A stretch of 64,000 bases of DNA. It comes from Paenibacillus barcinonensis (GTDB taxonomy: Bacteria; Bacillota; Bacilli; Paenibacillales; Paenibacillaceae). Shown here piece after piece: positions 1 through 8,458 of the stretch (positions are counted from its first letter, which is position 1; every line of letters starts with the position of its first letter). The DNA lies in the NCBI RefSeq assembly GCF_003217495.1, contig NZ_QJSW01000001.1:310001-374000 (forward strand), given 5' to 3'. The position numbers and the translations under genes were made by a program. The notes beneath the pieces were generated by a model that worked only from the letters and a program-made list of their open reading frames with translations, ran no database searches and was not told where the DNA came from.

Positions 1-1244
1 ATGACTTTGTTACCTTTATGAAAAACAATGGGGTAGACCTCTATGCCATCTCGGTGCAGAACGAGCCGGATTATGCTCATGACTGGACGTGGTGGACACC
101 ACAGGAAATTCTTCGTTTTATGAAAGAAAATGCAGGTAGCATTCAGGGCACTAGAGTTATGGCTCCCGAATCCTTCCAATACTTGAAAAACATATCCGAT
201 CCGATTCTGAATGATCCTCAAGCACTGGCTAATATGGATATTCTGGGCGCACATACGTACGGAACTCAGATCAAGGACTTTGCATACCCTCTTTTCAAAC
301 AAAAGGGAGCAGGTAAAGAGCTGTGGATGACCGAAGTATACGTCCCGAACAGTGACAACAATTCCGCTGACCGCTGGCCAGAAGCACTGGATGTATCCTA
401 TCACATGCACAATGCGATGGTTGAAGGGGATTTCCAGGCCTATGTATGGTGGTATATTCGCAGACAATATGGACCGATGAAGGAAGACGGCACAATCAGT
501 AAGCGTGGTTACAACATGGCTCATTTCTCCAAATTTGTTCGTCCAGGCTATGTTCGTGTAGATGCAACCAAAAACCCGGATACCAATACTTACGTTTCGG
601 CTTATAAAGGAGACAATAAAGTTGTCATCGTCGCAATTAACCGAGGCACCTCGGCAGCTAGTCAGCGGTTTGTGCTGCAAAATGGCAACGCCTCAACTGT
701 ATCCTCGTATGTAACAGACAGCAGTCGTAATCTGGCAAGCCTTGCACCGATTAATGTTTCCAACGGTGCCTTCACAGCTCAGCTTCCAGCACAGAGTGTA
801 ACAACATTTGTTGCTAACCTCTCTGGTGGTAACAGCGGTGGTGGTAATGTAAACACCGGCACCACATATGAAGCTGAGACCGGAACAACGTTGACTGATG
901 CCGTGGTTGAAACCCTTTACCCAGGATATACGGGTTCAGGATATGTGAACTTTAACGCGTATACCAATTCGGCCATTGAATGGAATGCCATCAACAACAT
1001 GACAACAGGTACCAAAAACGTCAAGTTCCGTTATGCGCTGGAGAGCGGTACACGCAATCTCGACATTTATGTTAATGGCACCAAAGTACTCAGCAATGAG
1101 CCCTTCACCGAAACCGGAAGCTGGTCTACCTGGGGTGAGAAAACCATTCAAGTTGCTATGAACTCAGGAGTGAACACCCTTCGCATTGTTACCACCGGGA
1201 CAGAGGGACCGAATATGGATAACATTACAGTAACGGCCTCCTAA
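1..1244 (+). CDS. GH30 glucuronoxylanase with C-terminal carbohydrate-binding module, 5' partial
   Basis: Secreted endo-xylanase of the GH30 subfamily 8 (XynC) type, which cuts glucuronoxylan next to methylglucuronic acid branches. The open frame runs through the left edge, so the signal peptide and the first half of the barrel are missing. Counting from the first in-window Met (base 18), the acid/base Glu is about residue 16 in VQNEPD and the nucleophile Glu about 106 in MTEVY. The barrel and side beta domain end near residue 270, followed by a Gly/Ser/Asn linker (about 270-282) and a CBM6/CBM35-like beta-sandwich module of about 125 residues. The family call is firm; the CBM family number is inferred from the YEAE start and overall pattern. 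Only the 3' end is here, so its promoter is not seen. Confidence 0.9.
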   Translation, partial: DFVTFMKNNGVDLYAISVQNEPDYAHDWTWWTPQEILRFMKENAGSIQGTRVMAPESFQYLKNISDPILNDPQALANMDILGAHTYGTQIKDFAYPLFKQKGAGKELWMTEVYVPNSDNNSADRWPEALDVSYHMHNAMVEGDFQAYVWWYIRRQYGPMKEDGTISKRGYNMAHFSKFVRPGYVRVDATKNPDTNTYVSAYKGDNKVVIVAINRGTSAASQRFVLQNGNASTVSSYVTDSSRNLASLAPINVSNGAFTAQLPAQSVTTFVANLSGGNSGGGNVNTGTTYEAETGTTLTDAVVETLYPGYTGSGYVNFNAYTNSAIEWNAINNMTTGTKNVKFRYALESGTRNLDIYVNGTKVLSNEPFTETGSWSTWGEKTIQVAMNSGVNTLRIVTTGTEGPNMDNITVTAS

Positions 1245-1332
1245 TACGGAAGCGTTTGGCGGTACAATGCCGACCAAATGGAAGCCAGAAATATAGATTA
1301 ATCTCAATCTCGGTTACTTGATCCAAAAAATT

Positions 1333-1370
1333 AAAAAGGTTCTTTCAGGATTGCCCTGAAAGAACCTTTT
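1333..1370. terminator. Bidirectional terminator between xylanase and tRNA-Leu
   Basis: A long inverted repeat (AAAGGTTCTTTCAGG with its complement) has a short loop. T-rich sequence follows on the minus strand and TTTT on the plus strand. It can end both the xylanase transcript and the tRNA-Leu transcript coming from the right. Confidence 0.8.
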
Positions 1371-1377
1371 CATGTTA

Positions 1378-1462
<85 letters not shown>

Positions 1463-1502
1463 ATATTCAGTGTTACAACAATTATTATCGGCGACAAGAA
1501 AT

Positions 1503-1531
1503 AATATATCACGCGCTATTTCTCTTGTCAA
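1503..1531 (-). promoter_or_regulatory. Promoter of tRNA-Leu
   Basis: On the minus strand a consensus -35 TTGACA (1526-1531) and -10 TATATT (1503-1508) are separated by exactly 17 bp. The tRNA begins about 40 bp downstream. This is a near-perfect vegetative sigma-A promoter, as expected for a stable RNA. Confidence 0.85.
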
Positions 1532-1546
1532 CACTAAAATAAAACC

Positions 1547-1587
1547 AAAAAGTGCGAACCAGATGCAGATCTGATTCGCACTTTTTT
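1547..1587. terminator. Terminator after pectate lyase gene
   Basis: An inverted repeat (AAAAAGTGCGAA...TTCGCACTTTTT) of about 17 bp with one mismatch lies 50 bp past the pectate lyase stop. T-runs follow on both strands, so it can act in either direction and separates the lyase from the tRNA promoter. Confidence 0.8.
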
Positions 1588-1636
1588 AATTTGCTAGATG
1601 AAGGCAGGAGCTTGAAGACCTCTCCTGTCTATATCA

Positions 1637-2593
1637 TTACAGCTTGGACGGCCAGCTGCCATACCATGCATACCCGCCTCTTCTTTCCTTTTCAATATCA
1701 CTAAGCTTATATTTTACAATTCCGTCACGACCGACAAAGATCGGTTTGTCTGTGCCCAGCTCATAGAAACGCGCCCAGATCGGTGCTGCACTTGAATCCG
1801 CTATAATCCGGCTGTCTCCATTGCCTCTTTCATAGCGATAGCCTGTAATTTTCACTTTGTTAAACCAAGCCTCTGCCCCTTTGATGGAGGCCGTGATTCT
1901 GGAATTGGACGGTCTGGTTTTCAGAAACTTCACAATACTCACACTTTCAGCCGCCGTTAATGAAGGCACTTCATAAATTCTGCCTCCCGCTGGTTTAAGT
2001 GAGCTCGCATCATGCTGCTGCCCCCATACCGTAAGCTTACCACCGGATACTACCTGTGTATTCAGAATCGCATCCACACCTTTGGATACCGCATTTTTAC
2101 TGCGATTCGCAAGTGAACTGTCGATAAAGGAGAAGTCCCCTTTGCGGGCTGCAACCTCATCAAGCATGTACATGACATTGATCATAGCCTCGTCATTATA
2201 CGTAATATGTGCATGATAGCCAGAGCTTTGATACACCTGTGGCCATCCGCCATTCGAATACTGCATGTTCAGCAAAAAGTTAATTCCCTTGATTGCAGCA
2301 GCCGAGTATCGCGGATCATTTGTTTTTTTGAATTCACTTGCAAGTCTTCTAATCTCTGAGTATGTAGCTTTGTTATCAATCGTTGATTTGGCCCACTCAC
2401 CCGATGTCTGGCTATAGTCCTTTCTCCAGCCCCCATCAGGACGCTGATTTTTCAAAATATCGGACATACTTGCCGTTGTACCTGAGGCATCAGCCGCAGA
2501 CACCGTTGCTACTGGTAAAACTGCCATTCCCACTGCAGAAAAAACCATCGAACACGCGAGCACAAACGTAACCAATTTTTTCCGTTTCAACAT
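1637..2593 (-). CDS. Secreted pectate lyase, PL10 family
   Basis: Cleaves polygalacturonate by calcium-dependent beta-elimination outside the cell. The 318-residue protein starts with a signal peptide (KRKK, hydrophobic core, cleavage likely after VSA near residue 33). The single catalytic domain matches the PL10 family: DGGWRKDY near residue 55, GGWPQVYQ near 117, the HAHITYNDEAM block near 130 that supplies calcium and substrate ligands, and RYERGNGDSR near 252 holding the likely catalytic Arg. No binding module is attached. GAGGAG sits before the ATG. It has its own promoter, palindrome and terminator, so it is monocistronic. Its neighbour is a xylanase, in line with growth on plant cell walls. 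Confidence 0.9.
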   Translation of the reverse strand: MLKRKKLVTFVLACSMVFSAVGMAVLPVATVSAADASGTTASMSDILKNQRPDGGWRKDYSQTSGEWAKSTIDNKATYSEIRRLASEFKKTNDPRYSAAAIKGINFLLNMQYSNGGWPQVYQSSGYHAHITYNDEAMINVMYMLDEVAARKGDFSFIDSSLANRSKNAVSKGVDAILNTQVVSGGKLTVWGQQHDASSLKPAGGRIYEVPSLTAAESVSIVKFLKTRPSNSRITASIKGAEAWFNKVKITGYRYERGNGDSRIIADSSAAPIWARFYELGTDKPIFVGRDGIVKYKLSDIEKERRGGYAWYGSWPSKL

Positions 2594-2705
2594 ACAACAC
2601 GCTCCTCATTTTACAAATTTTTATCGCTCATTCACATGTCTATCTGCTGACCATTCTTTCATGCAAGGTCTCTATTCATCGCACGGGTCATCCAATAAAA
2701 TCTAT

Positions 2706-2728
2706 TTAAATACAAAATTTGTATTTAA
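2706..2728. promoter_or_regulatory. Palindromic operator candidate in the pectate lyase leader
   Basis: A perfect 11-1-11 palindrome (TTAAATACAAA, A, TTTGTATTTAA) begins at the predicted transcription start, just downstream of the -10 box of the pectate lyase promoter. A repressor bound here would block transcription. The arms do not match the classic LacI-type KdgR or catabolite (cre) pattern; a GntR- or MarR-type factor is possible. Which protein binds is unknown. Confidence 0.55.
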
Positions 2729-2735
2729 TATTTTT

Positions 2736-2764
2736 ATGATATGCAATAAAGTATATTTTGTCAA
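2736..2764 (-). promoter_or_regulatory. Promoter of the pectate lyase gene
   Basis: On the minus strand TTGACA (2759-2764) and TATCAT (2736-2741) are spaced by 17 bp. The predicted start of transcription is about 135 nt upstream of the ATG, leaving a long leader that contains the palindrome at 2706-2728. Confidence 0.75.
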
Positions 2765-2972
2765 TATATGCAATAAAAATCAAATTCCCATTCTAAATCC
2801 ACATCCTGCATCCAACTTTTAGCTCTTGACAGATCGGTTTAATAACCAACTTCATACCCCACAAAACAATAATGACTTTTTTGTAATCTTTGCCATCAAA
2901 ATACCACCAGAATTATGACGAAATTCGATAATTCCGCTAACATTGAACCGAAAAGAAGCTATATAAACAGGT

Positions 2973-3001
2973 TTGACAATTACGTATTTATGCAATATAG
3001 T
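2973..3001 (+). promoter_or_regulatory. Promoter of the riboswitch and NlpC/P60 gene
   Basis: TTGACA (2973-2978), a 17-bp spacer and TATAGT (2996-3001) form a strong sigma-A promoter. Transcription should start near 3008, about 25 nt before the riboswitch fold. Confidence 0.8.
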
Positions 3002-3033
3002 TTCAAATAGTTACAAAAACTTAATTATTCATT

Positions 3034-3140
3034 TGCCGAGTTTCAGGATTGAAAACGGGGGAACCATTTTGGGTGAATTATTCTTATACATAGGAAATAT
3101 AGGGAACCTTCTACCGAACCCTTAGCTAACTCCGTAGGCA
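3034..3140 (+). promoter_or_regulatory. Cyclic di-AMP riboswitch (ydaO/yuaA type)
   Basis: The leader holds the conserved blocks of the ydaO fold in order: TGCC...GAG at the 5' side, GGGGAACCA (3057-3065), GGGTGAA (3071-3077), AGGGAACC, CCGAACCC and AGCTAACTCCGTAGGCA ending at 3140. TGCC (3034-3037) pairs with GGCA (3137-3140) to close P1. This RNA class binds c-di-AMP and often sits before cell-wall hydrolases and potassium transporters. Only a few bases separate P1 from the ribosome-binding site, and I see no terminator between them, so control may be at translation. Confidence 0.9.
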
Positions 3141-3154
3141 TCGAAGGGAGAACA

Positions 3155-3625
3155 TTGATTTTGAAAAAATTGCTTATTTCCATTTTTGGCGCTGCTGTAC
3201 TATTTACATCCGGGGCAACAAGCACAGAGGCAAGCACAATTAATACGGTGGTTAACAATATGACAGGAATCCCGTACAAATGGGGCGGCACAACTATGGC
3301 TGGCTTCGATTGTTCCGGGTTTATGAGATATCTATTCAACAAATACAGCATCGAACTGCCGCGCACTTCACAGCAGCAGGCCAAAACAGGTACACCCGTA
3401 GCGAAAACCAACATTCGTACAGGCGACCTGGTATTCTTCAATACAACAGGCAAAGGCGTATCACATACAGGTGTATATATCGGTGGAGGTCAATTTGCAC
3501 ATGCGTCCAGCAGCAAAGGGGTCAGCATAACCAAGCTCTCCAACCCTTACTTTAACGACCGTTATGTGACAGCTAGACGGGTTACAGGTCAGTTTATGTA
3601 CAACAAAATGATTGGAAAATTATAG
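3155..3625 (+). CDS. Secreted NlpC/P60 cell-wall endopeptidase
   Basis: Peptidoglycan peptide hydrolase of the NlpC/P60 cysteine peptidase family. The 156-residue product has a short signal peptide (about residues 1-26) followed directly by the catalytic domain, with no LysM or SH3 anchor. Catalytic Cys is about residue 53 (DCSGF), His about 104 (SHTGVYIG) and the third polar residue His about 116 (FAHAS). Two TTG starts are possible: 3155, 4 nt after AGGGAG, and 3161, 10 nt after it; the choice is open. The c-di-AMP riboswitch ahead of it links wall hydrolysis to the second messenger that tracks turgor and wall stress. A bidirectional terminator follows. Confidence 0.92.
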   Translation: MILKKLLISIFGAAVLFTSGATSTEASTINTVVNNMTGIPYKWGGTTMAGFDCSGFMRYLFNKYSIELPRTSQQQAKTGTPVAKTNIRTGDLVFFNTTGKGVSHTGVYIGGGQFAHASSSKGVSITKLSNPYFNDRYVTARRVTGQFMYNKMIGKL

Positions 3626-3647
3626 AGTTTATTTTCCATACAAAAGA

Positions 3648-3673
3648 GAGGCTCTGGTACATGCCAGAGCCTC
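3648..3673. terminator. Bidirectional terminator
   Basis: A perfect 10-bp stem (GAGGCTCTGG with CCAGAGCCTC) with a 6-nt loop is followed by pyrimidine-rich, T-rich sequence on both strands. It separates the convergent NlpC/P60 gene and the AhpD-like gene. Confidence 0.8.
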
Positions 3674-3712
3674 CTTTCTATTTTCCATACATATAGACCA
3701 CTTGCTCTTGAA

Positions 3713-4042
3713 CTATTGCAGCGCCTTTTGCACCCGCATAGCCCCTTGTGACAAGGCATGTCCGCCTCCAACAGCCCCAGCGACAGCAACCGTCTCCATA
3801 ATCTCCTGATCGGTCGCTCCCTTGGAGCGGGCCTCCTGCACATGATAGAACGTACATACTTCATTGTTGGCAAACAGACCGATACCAAGCGCAATCAGTT
3901 GCTTCGTTTTGGCATCCAGCACACCTGGCTGGAAGCACTCTCCTGTAAACTCGTGATACGACTTCACCACATCCGGCAGTACATCGCTTAATGCGCCAAT
4001 CTGATCCTTGTACGCATGAACCTTATCATTCATTAATGTCAT
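3713..4042 (-). CDS. Carboxymuconolactone decarboxylase / AhpD-like protein
   Basis: Small all-helical protein of the CMD/AhpD superfamily (about 110 residues, the usual one-domain length). The core reads LIALGIGLFANNEVCTFYHVQEA, quoted here only in part: a single Cys sits at the usual active-site region with a nearby His, but the second Cys of the CxxC pair of true AhpD is missing (NNEVC). A redox role through CxxC is therefore uncertain. I chose the ATG at 4042; a GTG at 4054 in the same frame lies too close to AAAGGG to be well placed. Substrate is unknown. It is likely monocistronic. Confidence 0.8.
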   Translation of the reverse strand: MTLMNDKVHAYKDQIGALSDVLPDVVKSYHEFTGECFQPGVLDAKTKQLIALGIGLFANNEVCTFYHVQEARSKGATDQEIMETVAVAGAVGGGHALSQGAMRVQKALQ

Positions 4043-4173
4043 GGCTTGCAGCACACCCTTTCGGCTGTAAATACAGCGAATTTTTCCACTGTACCTATCT
4101 TCTCTCGGCTGTGCGGCAATTATGCCAGGTCATGATGGTAATTCCAAGCATATGCCTGACTCGAGGATCATGT

Positions 4174-4392
4174 TTATTCCCCCAGAACACTTTGACGAGG
4201 CTCACTGAACAGCTGGTAGTGATAGCGGCGATCCAGCTTGACCACACGACGATTCTGACGGCGAATCAGCACCTGCGCTTCGTCCCAGGCCACCACAATG
4301 CCGGTCACATCGTTAGACTCCAGCTCGTCCCTTACAACTCTTACCTTTTCCCCTGACAACCGCAGGGCATCCAACTCTGTATCACTGATCAT
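4174..4392 (-). CDS. Conserved small protein of unknown function
   Basis: A 72-residue soluble protein. Start is fixed by AGGAG 8 nt before the ATG at 4392; a TTG further upstream has no site. The sequence alternates charged and hydrophobic residues (GEKVRVVRDE, TGIVVAWDEAQVLIRRQNRRVVKLDRR in part), which suggests a small beta-barrel of SH3 or KOW-like type with a basic surface. That fold is inference only. No family recognised. Confidence 0.6.
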   Translation of the reverse strand: MISDTELDALRLSGEKVRVVRDELESNDVTGIVVAWDEAQVLIRRQNRRVVKLDRRYHYQLFSEPRQSVLGE

Positions 4393-4428
4393 GTTCTGAA
4401 CTCCTATATTCAAATTCGTTTACAAAAA

Positions 4429-4458
4429 GAGACCTAAATGAAAAGTCATTTAGGTCTC
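4429..4458 (-). terminator. Terminator of the 4512-4841 gene
   Basis: A perfect 13-bp stem (GAGACCTAAATGA and complement) with a 4-nt loop is followed on the minus strand by TTTTTGT. It lies about 50 bp past the stop of the gene at 4512. Confidence 0.85.
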
Positions 4459-4511
4459 ACGTGACTGTATTGGACTGTCATGTCATTCGAAGAAAATGTC
4501 CCGACTGAGAG

Positions 4512-4841
4512 TTACCGCTGCGCGTGCTCTTTGCTGTCGTTCTTCTCGAACCAAAAATCTAGCACTTTGGCGGACATCACACGTTCTTCAAGGTACTCTA
4601 CTTGGTGCGGTGTAAATTGTTCTTTCCAAGAGAAGGACAACTCTTCACACAAGCCTACAATCGTCAGCAATTCTGACCAGGCAACATAGCGTTTGTACCA
4701 GAAAAATTGAGGATGTTCAATCATATAGGGATAAAGGTCATCGAATTCCGTATGTTTACAATCCAGGGCACGTTCAAAATGAACTTTCGATTCCGCCAGC
4801 TTATCAATAAAAAATTGGTCTGTTGCCGGTTGGTTCCCCAT
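4512..4841 (-). CDS. Hypothetical protein
   Basis: A 110-residue soluble, acidic protein rich in aromatic residues (FFWYKRYVAW, FSWKEQF). Start is set by a very strong GGGAGAGGAGG site 7 nt before the ATG at 4841. No signal peptide, membrane segment or known motif is visible. It has its own terminator. Upstream lies xpt on the same strand with a 98-bp gap, so a separate promoter is possible. I do not recognise a family. Confidence 0.65.
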   Translation of the reverse strand: MGNQPATDQFFIDKLAESKVHFERALDCKHTEFDDLYPYMIEHPQFFWYKRYVAWSELLTIVGLCEELSFSWKEQFTPHQVEYLEERVMSAKVLDFWFEKNDSKEHAQR

Positions 4842-4939
4842 GGTGTTGCCTCCTCTCCCTAACATACCCTCATTATAAAGGAAATCCGCAGCCATGCAAA
4901 GGCATAGTTCAAAAATTAGGCCCTATTTCCTTCAAAATG

Positions 4940-5521
4940 TCACATTTCGTTATCGTCAAATTGCACAGTACCATTATTTAATGAACGAATGCGTACAAGA
5001 GCCTCCACCGGAATGCCCTGCTCACGAATCGTGCGCGCACCGGCCTGGAAGCACTTCTCCACAACTACACCGAAGCCAACCAGCTCCGCACCGGAACGTT
5101 CAATGATTTTGATAACACCACGAGCGGCATCTCCATTCGCAATAATATCATCAATGAACAAAATGCGGTCATTTTCATGAATAAATTCGCGTGAAACCAT
5201 AATGTCCGTTACAATCCCTTTCGTAAAGGATGGCACACGTTCACAGTAGGCATCAGGATCGGCCAAGAGCGTTTTTTTGCGACGGGCAAATACCAAGGGC
5301 ACCCCCAGCTCATGCGCTGCGGCAAATGCAACCGGAATGCCAGAGGATTCAACAGTAATGACTCGTGTCACACCACTTTCGCGAAAACGCGCTGCAAACC
5401 GTCGTCCCATCTCCATCGTTAATGCAGGATCAATCTGATGGTTCAGAAGTCCATCCAGCTTCAAAACCTGATCCGAGATGACGACTCCTTCTTCTAAAAT
5501 TCGTTGTTTTAATATATCCAT
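4940..5521 (-). CDS. xpt: Xanthine phosphoribosyltransferase
   Basis: Converts xanthine and PRPP to XMP in purine salvage. The 193 residues match the usual Xpt length. The type I PRPTase signature ILFIDDIIANGDA binds PRPP, and VESSGIPVAFAAA near residue 60 is the PPi loop region. GGGAGGT before the ATG at 5521 sets the start. In Bacillus subtilis xpt is preceded by a guanine riboswitch; I looked in 5522-5725 and found no such fold. A weak promoter (TTGAAC, 18 bp, TACTTT) lies near 5555-5585 on the minus strand. No xanthine permease gene is adjacent. Confidence 0.92.
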   Translation of the reverse strand: MDILKQRILEEGVVISDQVLKLDGLLNHQIDPALTMEMGRRFAARFRESGVTRVITVESSGIPVAFAAAHELGVPLVFARRKKTLLADPDAYCERVPSFTKGIVTDIMVSREFIHENDRILFIDDIIANGDAARGVIKIIERSGAELVGFGVVVEKCFQAGARTIREQGIPVEALVRIRSLNNGTVQFDDNEM

Positions 5522-5725
5522 GATTTGACCTCCCAAGCCTATCCTATGAGGTTTAAAGTATCATATATCCCACTGCAAGTTCAAGCGAAATCCAGCACAC
5601 TTCCATATAACAATGACAATCCACATCCCCGTTCATCCTGCTGTCATGAGTTTTATGGGTCAAGCATACCCTGTACTATGGTACCCGCATGTCCAATGAA
5701 TCCCGGGACCTGAAAGGGGTAACAT

Positions 5726-6781
5726 ATGAAACAGGCATTCCGGGTGCTGCAGATTGCATTCACTTATATCGGAACTGTTGTTGGCGCCGGGTTCGCCACC
5801 GGACAGGAAATACTGCAATTTTTCACACAGTATGGCAAGTGGGCCACCATCACCATCGGATTGTCCACCCTGCTCTTTGTCTGGCTTGGCACCAAGATGA
5901 TGCTAATCGCTCATGATACAGGTTCCCGCTCATACGAAGACCTGAATAAACATCTGTTCGGCCCCAAGGCGGGCGGGTGGATTACCTGGGTAACCCTGAT
6001 CGTGCTGATCGGTGTAAACAGTGTGATGCTTGCCGGAGCAGGCTCTGTTTTTATGGAGCATCTGGGGCTGCATTATCAAACCGGTTTGATCATCACTCTG
6101 GTAGGCACGTATCTGCTTCTGGGACGCGGAATGCGGGCCATTTTGCAAATGAACAGCATTGTCGTGCCGATGATGCTGCTGCTCTCCTTAACGATGATTT
6201 TCAGCACAGTCCATCACCCTGGTGCCCTGCGTTTTATCACCCTTACGACAGATAACAATCCGGTTCAGATCTGGTTATCCCCCCTGCTGTACACGGCATT
6301 CAACCTCGCTCTTGCTCAAGCAGTGCTTGTACCCGTTGGGAACCAGATTAGTCATCGCAATACGCTGAAATGGGGCGGTATTGCAGGCGGGATCGGCGTA
6401 GGCTTTATGCTGATGGCGGCTCATTTTGCCATGTCGGCACATATGCCGGGCATCACCCAGTTCGAAATCCCGATGGGGAGCATTGCTTTTCAATTAGGCT
6501 GGATTGTGCAATCAATCTATGTGTCACTGATTTTTATGGAAATCTTCACGACCTTTGTTGCCGACATCTATGGGATGACGCTACAGCTCAGACAGCATAT
6601 CAGCGTGCATCCCCGATTAATTACATTAACCATCATGCTGCTGTGTTACTCACTCAGTCAATTCGGCTTCAGCTCACTGCTATCCATCCTGTATCCGATC
6701 TTTGGCTGTATGGCACTGTTCTGGGCCATCAAGTTACTCTTGAATCGGTGGGGAACGTTTCGTCGCCGAAATAATGTATGA
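5726..6781 (+). CDS. YkvI-family membrane transporter
   Basis: Integral membrane protein of 351 residues with about ten hydrophobic helices. The N-terminal helix carries TYIGTVVGAGFATGQEILQF, a glycine-rich break typical of the APC/LeuT-fold YkvI family. The substrate is not known; amino-acid or other solute transport is an inference from the fold. GAAAGGGGT before the ATG sets the start. It is divergent from xpt with a 204-bp spacer. No partner gene follows on the same strand. Confidence 0.82.
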   Translation: MKQAFRVLQIAFTYIGTVVGAGFATGQEILQFFTQYGKWATITIGLSTLLFVWLGTKMMLIAHDTGSRSYEDLNKHLFGPKAGGWITWVTLIVLIGVNSVMLAGAGSVFMEHLGLHYQTGLIITLVGTYLLLGRGMRAILQMNSIVVPMMLLLSLTMIFSTVHHPGALRFITLTTDNNPVQIWLSPLLYTAFNLALAQAVLVPVGNQISHRNTLKWGGIAGGIGVGFMLMAAHFAMSAHMPGITQFEIPMGSIAFQLGWIVQSIYVSLIFMEIFTTFVADIYGMTLQLRQHISVHPRLITLTIMLLCYSLSQFGFSSLLSILYPIFGCMALFWAIKLLLNRWGTFRRRNNV

Positions 6782-6982
6782 GGAAATCGACCAACAGTTA
6801 CCTTTCATTCGAAGGTCTTACTGACCTTTGACATTTATTCAAGAGTTTATTTCATTATAGCTCCATCACGCAGTGTGTGACGGTTACCACGCAGGCTGTT
6901 TATGAAGTCCGTTCAGAAACAGCTATACCCTCCGAGAAATTGTATTATCTAATATCCTCATCGTCATATTGACCAACCAAAA

Positions 6983-7007
6983 AGCCGCTGTATCACCTAC
7001 AGCGGCT
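6983..7007 (-). terminator. Terminator of the glycosyltransferase gene
   Basis: A perfect 10-bp stem (AGCCGCTGTA with TACAGCGGCT) and 5-nt loop are followed on the minus strand by TTTTTGG. The glycosyltransferase stop is 23 bp away. On the plus strand it lies about 200 bp past the YkvI gene and lacks a good T-run. Confidence 0.8.
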
Positions 7008-7029
7008 AATTTCATTGCTCTGACCCTTC

Positions 7030-8160
7030 TCAGGCTTCCGCCTGAAACTGCAGATACATCTTTTTCAATTCATTCACCGATCTCCCCAGCGAATAGTGCG
7101 TTTTGGCCTTTTCACAGGCCGAACGAGCCAGCTCATAGCGATAAGCCGGATCAAGCATCACCTTTTCCAACGCCTCTGCCAGAGCAGATGGGTCTTCCGG
7201 CGGTACAAGCAGACCGTTAATACCGTCCTCAATCTGTTCGGGTATCCCGCCTACCTCTGTACCTACGAGAGCCAGACAGCTCAGTGCTGCTTCAGCAAAC
7301 ACAGAACCGAAGGCTTCTGCACGCGATGGCAGCACAAACACATCAAAGAACGGCATGAACTCTTCTGGATGCAAGGTATATCCATAGAAAATAGTCTCAT
7401 TATATATGCCCAGACGCTGAGCCAGCTCCTCCAGATCAGGGCGAATCGGTCCATCCCCGATAATGTGAAGCACATAATCATGACCTTTGTCTTTAAGCTC
7501 TGCACAGGCCTTGAATAAAATGTCCAACCCTTTAGCTGGAACGAGACGGCAGACCGTTACAAGCTGCGTCACCGCATTGTCATGAGGAATCGGCTTGAAG
7601 CGTTTCTCATCAAACCCGTTAGGAATAATTCCGATCCGGTCCGGATGTTTAACATAGGGGGCCAAATATCGGCGGAAGGAATCCGATACCGTTAACAAAC
7701 GATCAGCTCGATGCTCAAGCTCCCCATAGATTGATAGCAGGAACTGATGCTCCAGCCCGTTCGGCTCAATACGCCCGTTAAGAATAAGCTCTCGTTCGTA
7801 ACTGGAGTGAATCGTTTGAATCAGTGGAGTGTCAGGAAACACCGACTTCATGGCAAGACCTGCAATGGGATGATGTGCATGAATCAGATCATAGGGCTTC
7901 TGGATGCGAAGCCGGGTCCACCATAAATAATCGCGATACGTCTGAATATATTTTTGCACAACAGGACTATCTCCATAGATGGTCCAATCAAACGTTTGAA
8001 ACTGTACCTCCTCCTGCCCTTTATTCCGAATGCGCTTCGGCAGGGAAAACAAATCCATCTCCCACCTCGGGCTTGTGAATCGCTCCTGCAGGTAAGGAAT
8101 CATAGAGGATACTCCCCCGGGCTGCTCCGGAGGAAAGAATAGCGCCTGTAGCAACTTCAA
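7030..8160 (-). CDS. GT4-family glycosyltransferase
   Basis: GT-B fold, retaining glycosyltransferase of family GT4 (376 residues). The N-terminal domain begins LLQALFFPPEQPGGVSS, the usual glycine loop. The C-terminal Glycos_transf_1 domain has TVCRLVPAKGLDIL, the IIGDGP turn and PSRAEAFGSVFAEA, where the E(x7)E pair contacts the donor nucleotide. Acceptor and donor sugars cannot be read. I start it at the TTG at 8160, because AAAGGGGG sits 9 nt before it. An ATG nine codons upstream (8187) has only a poor site. It is monocistronic with a terminator behind it. Confidence 0.88.
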   Translation of the reverse strand: MKLLQALFFPPEQPGGVSSMIPYLQERFTSPRWEMDLFSLPKRIRNKGQEEVQFQTFDWTIYGDSPVVQKYIQTYRDYLWWTRLRIQKPYDLIHAHHPIAGLAMKSVFPDTPLIQTIHSSYERELILNGRIEPNGLEHQFLLSIYGELEHRADRLLTVSDSFRRYLAPYVKHPDRIGIIPNGFDEKRFKPIPHDNAVTQLVTVCRLVPAKGLDILFKACAELKDKGHDYVLHIIGDGPIRPDLEELAQRLGIYNETIFYGYTLHPEEFMPFFDVFVLPSRAEAFGSVFAEAALSCLALVGTEVGGIPEQIEDGINGLLVPPEDPSALAEALEKVMLDPAYRYELARSACEKAKTHYSLGRSVNELKKMYLQFQAEA

Positions 8161-8458
8161 CGTGATTATCCCCCTTTCCAGCTTCATTTCTTTTCTTCTA
8201 CATGTATTTATGATATATCAGAACATATGTTGGGTAAAGAAGAACCAGTTCATGCTCAGCTCAGCCCTTTACACGAAGAAGTGTATTTTCATGCATTTTA
8301 TTGCATATCATTACTGTCCATTATGACATAGAAAAGCTTGAACATCTACCGTTTATGCGTAACAAATATGAAGTGGTATATACATGATATTCATACAACT
8401 GATCATAAAGACGTCCCTGCATCATATTTCCAGCTTTGAAGGCCTGCTACTGTATTCG
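8161..8458. other. Intergenic spacer, nothing recognised
   Basis: About 300 bp of AT-rich DNA between the GNAT gene and the glycosyltransferase, both on the minus strand. I see no coding frame, convincing terminator hairpin or known RNA motif. Confidence 0.5.

Noticed and set aside
3043..3453. Long minus-strand frame opposite the riboswitch and NlpC/P60 gene
   Set aside because: It lies antisense to a confident gene and a structured RNA and has no ribosome site or family similarity.
5522..5725. Guanine riboswitch upstream of xpt
   Set aside because: Expected from B. subtilis, but the conserved purine-aptamer core and paired loops are not present; only a weak promoter is seen.
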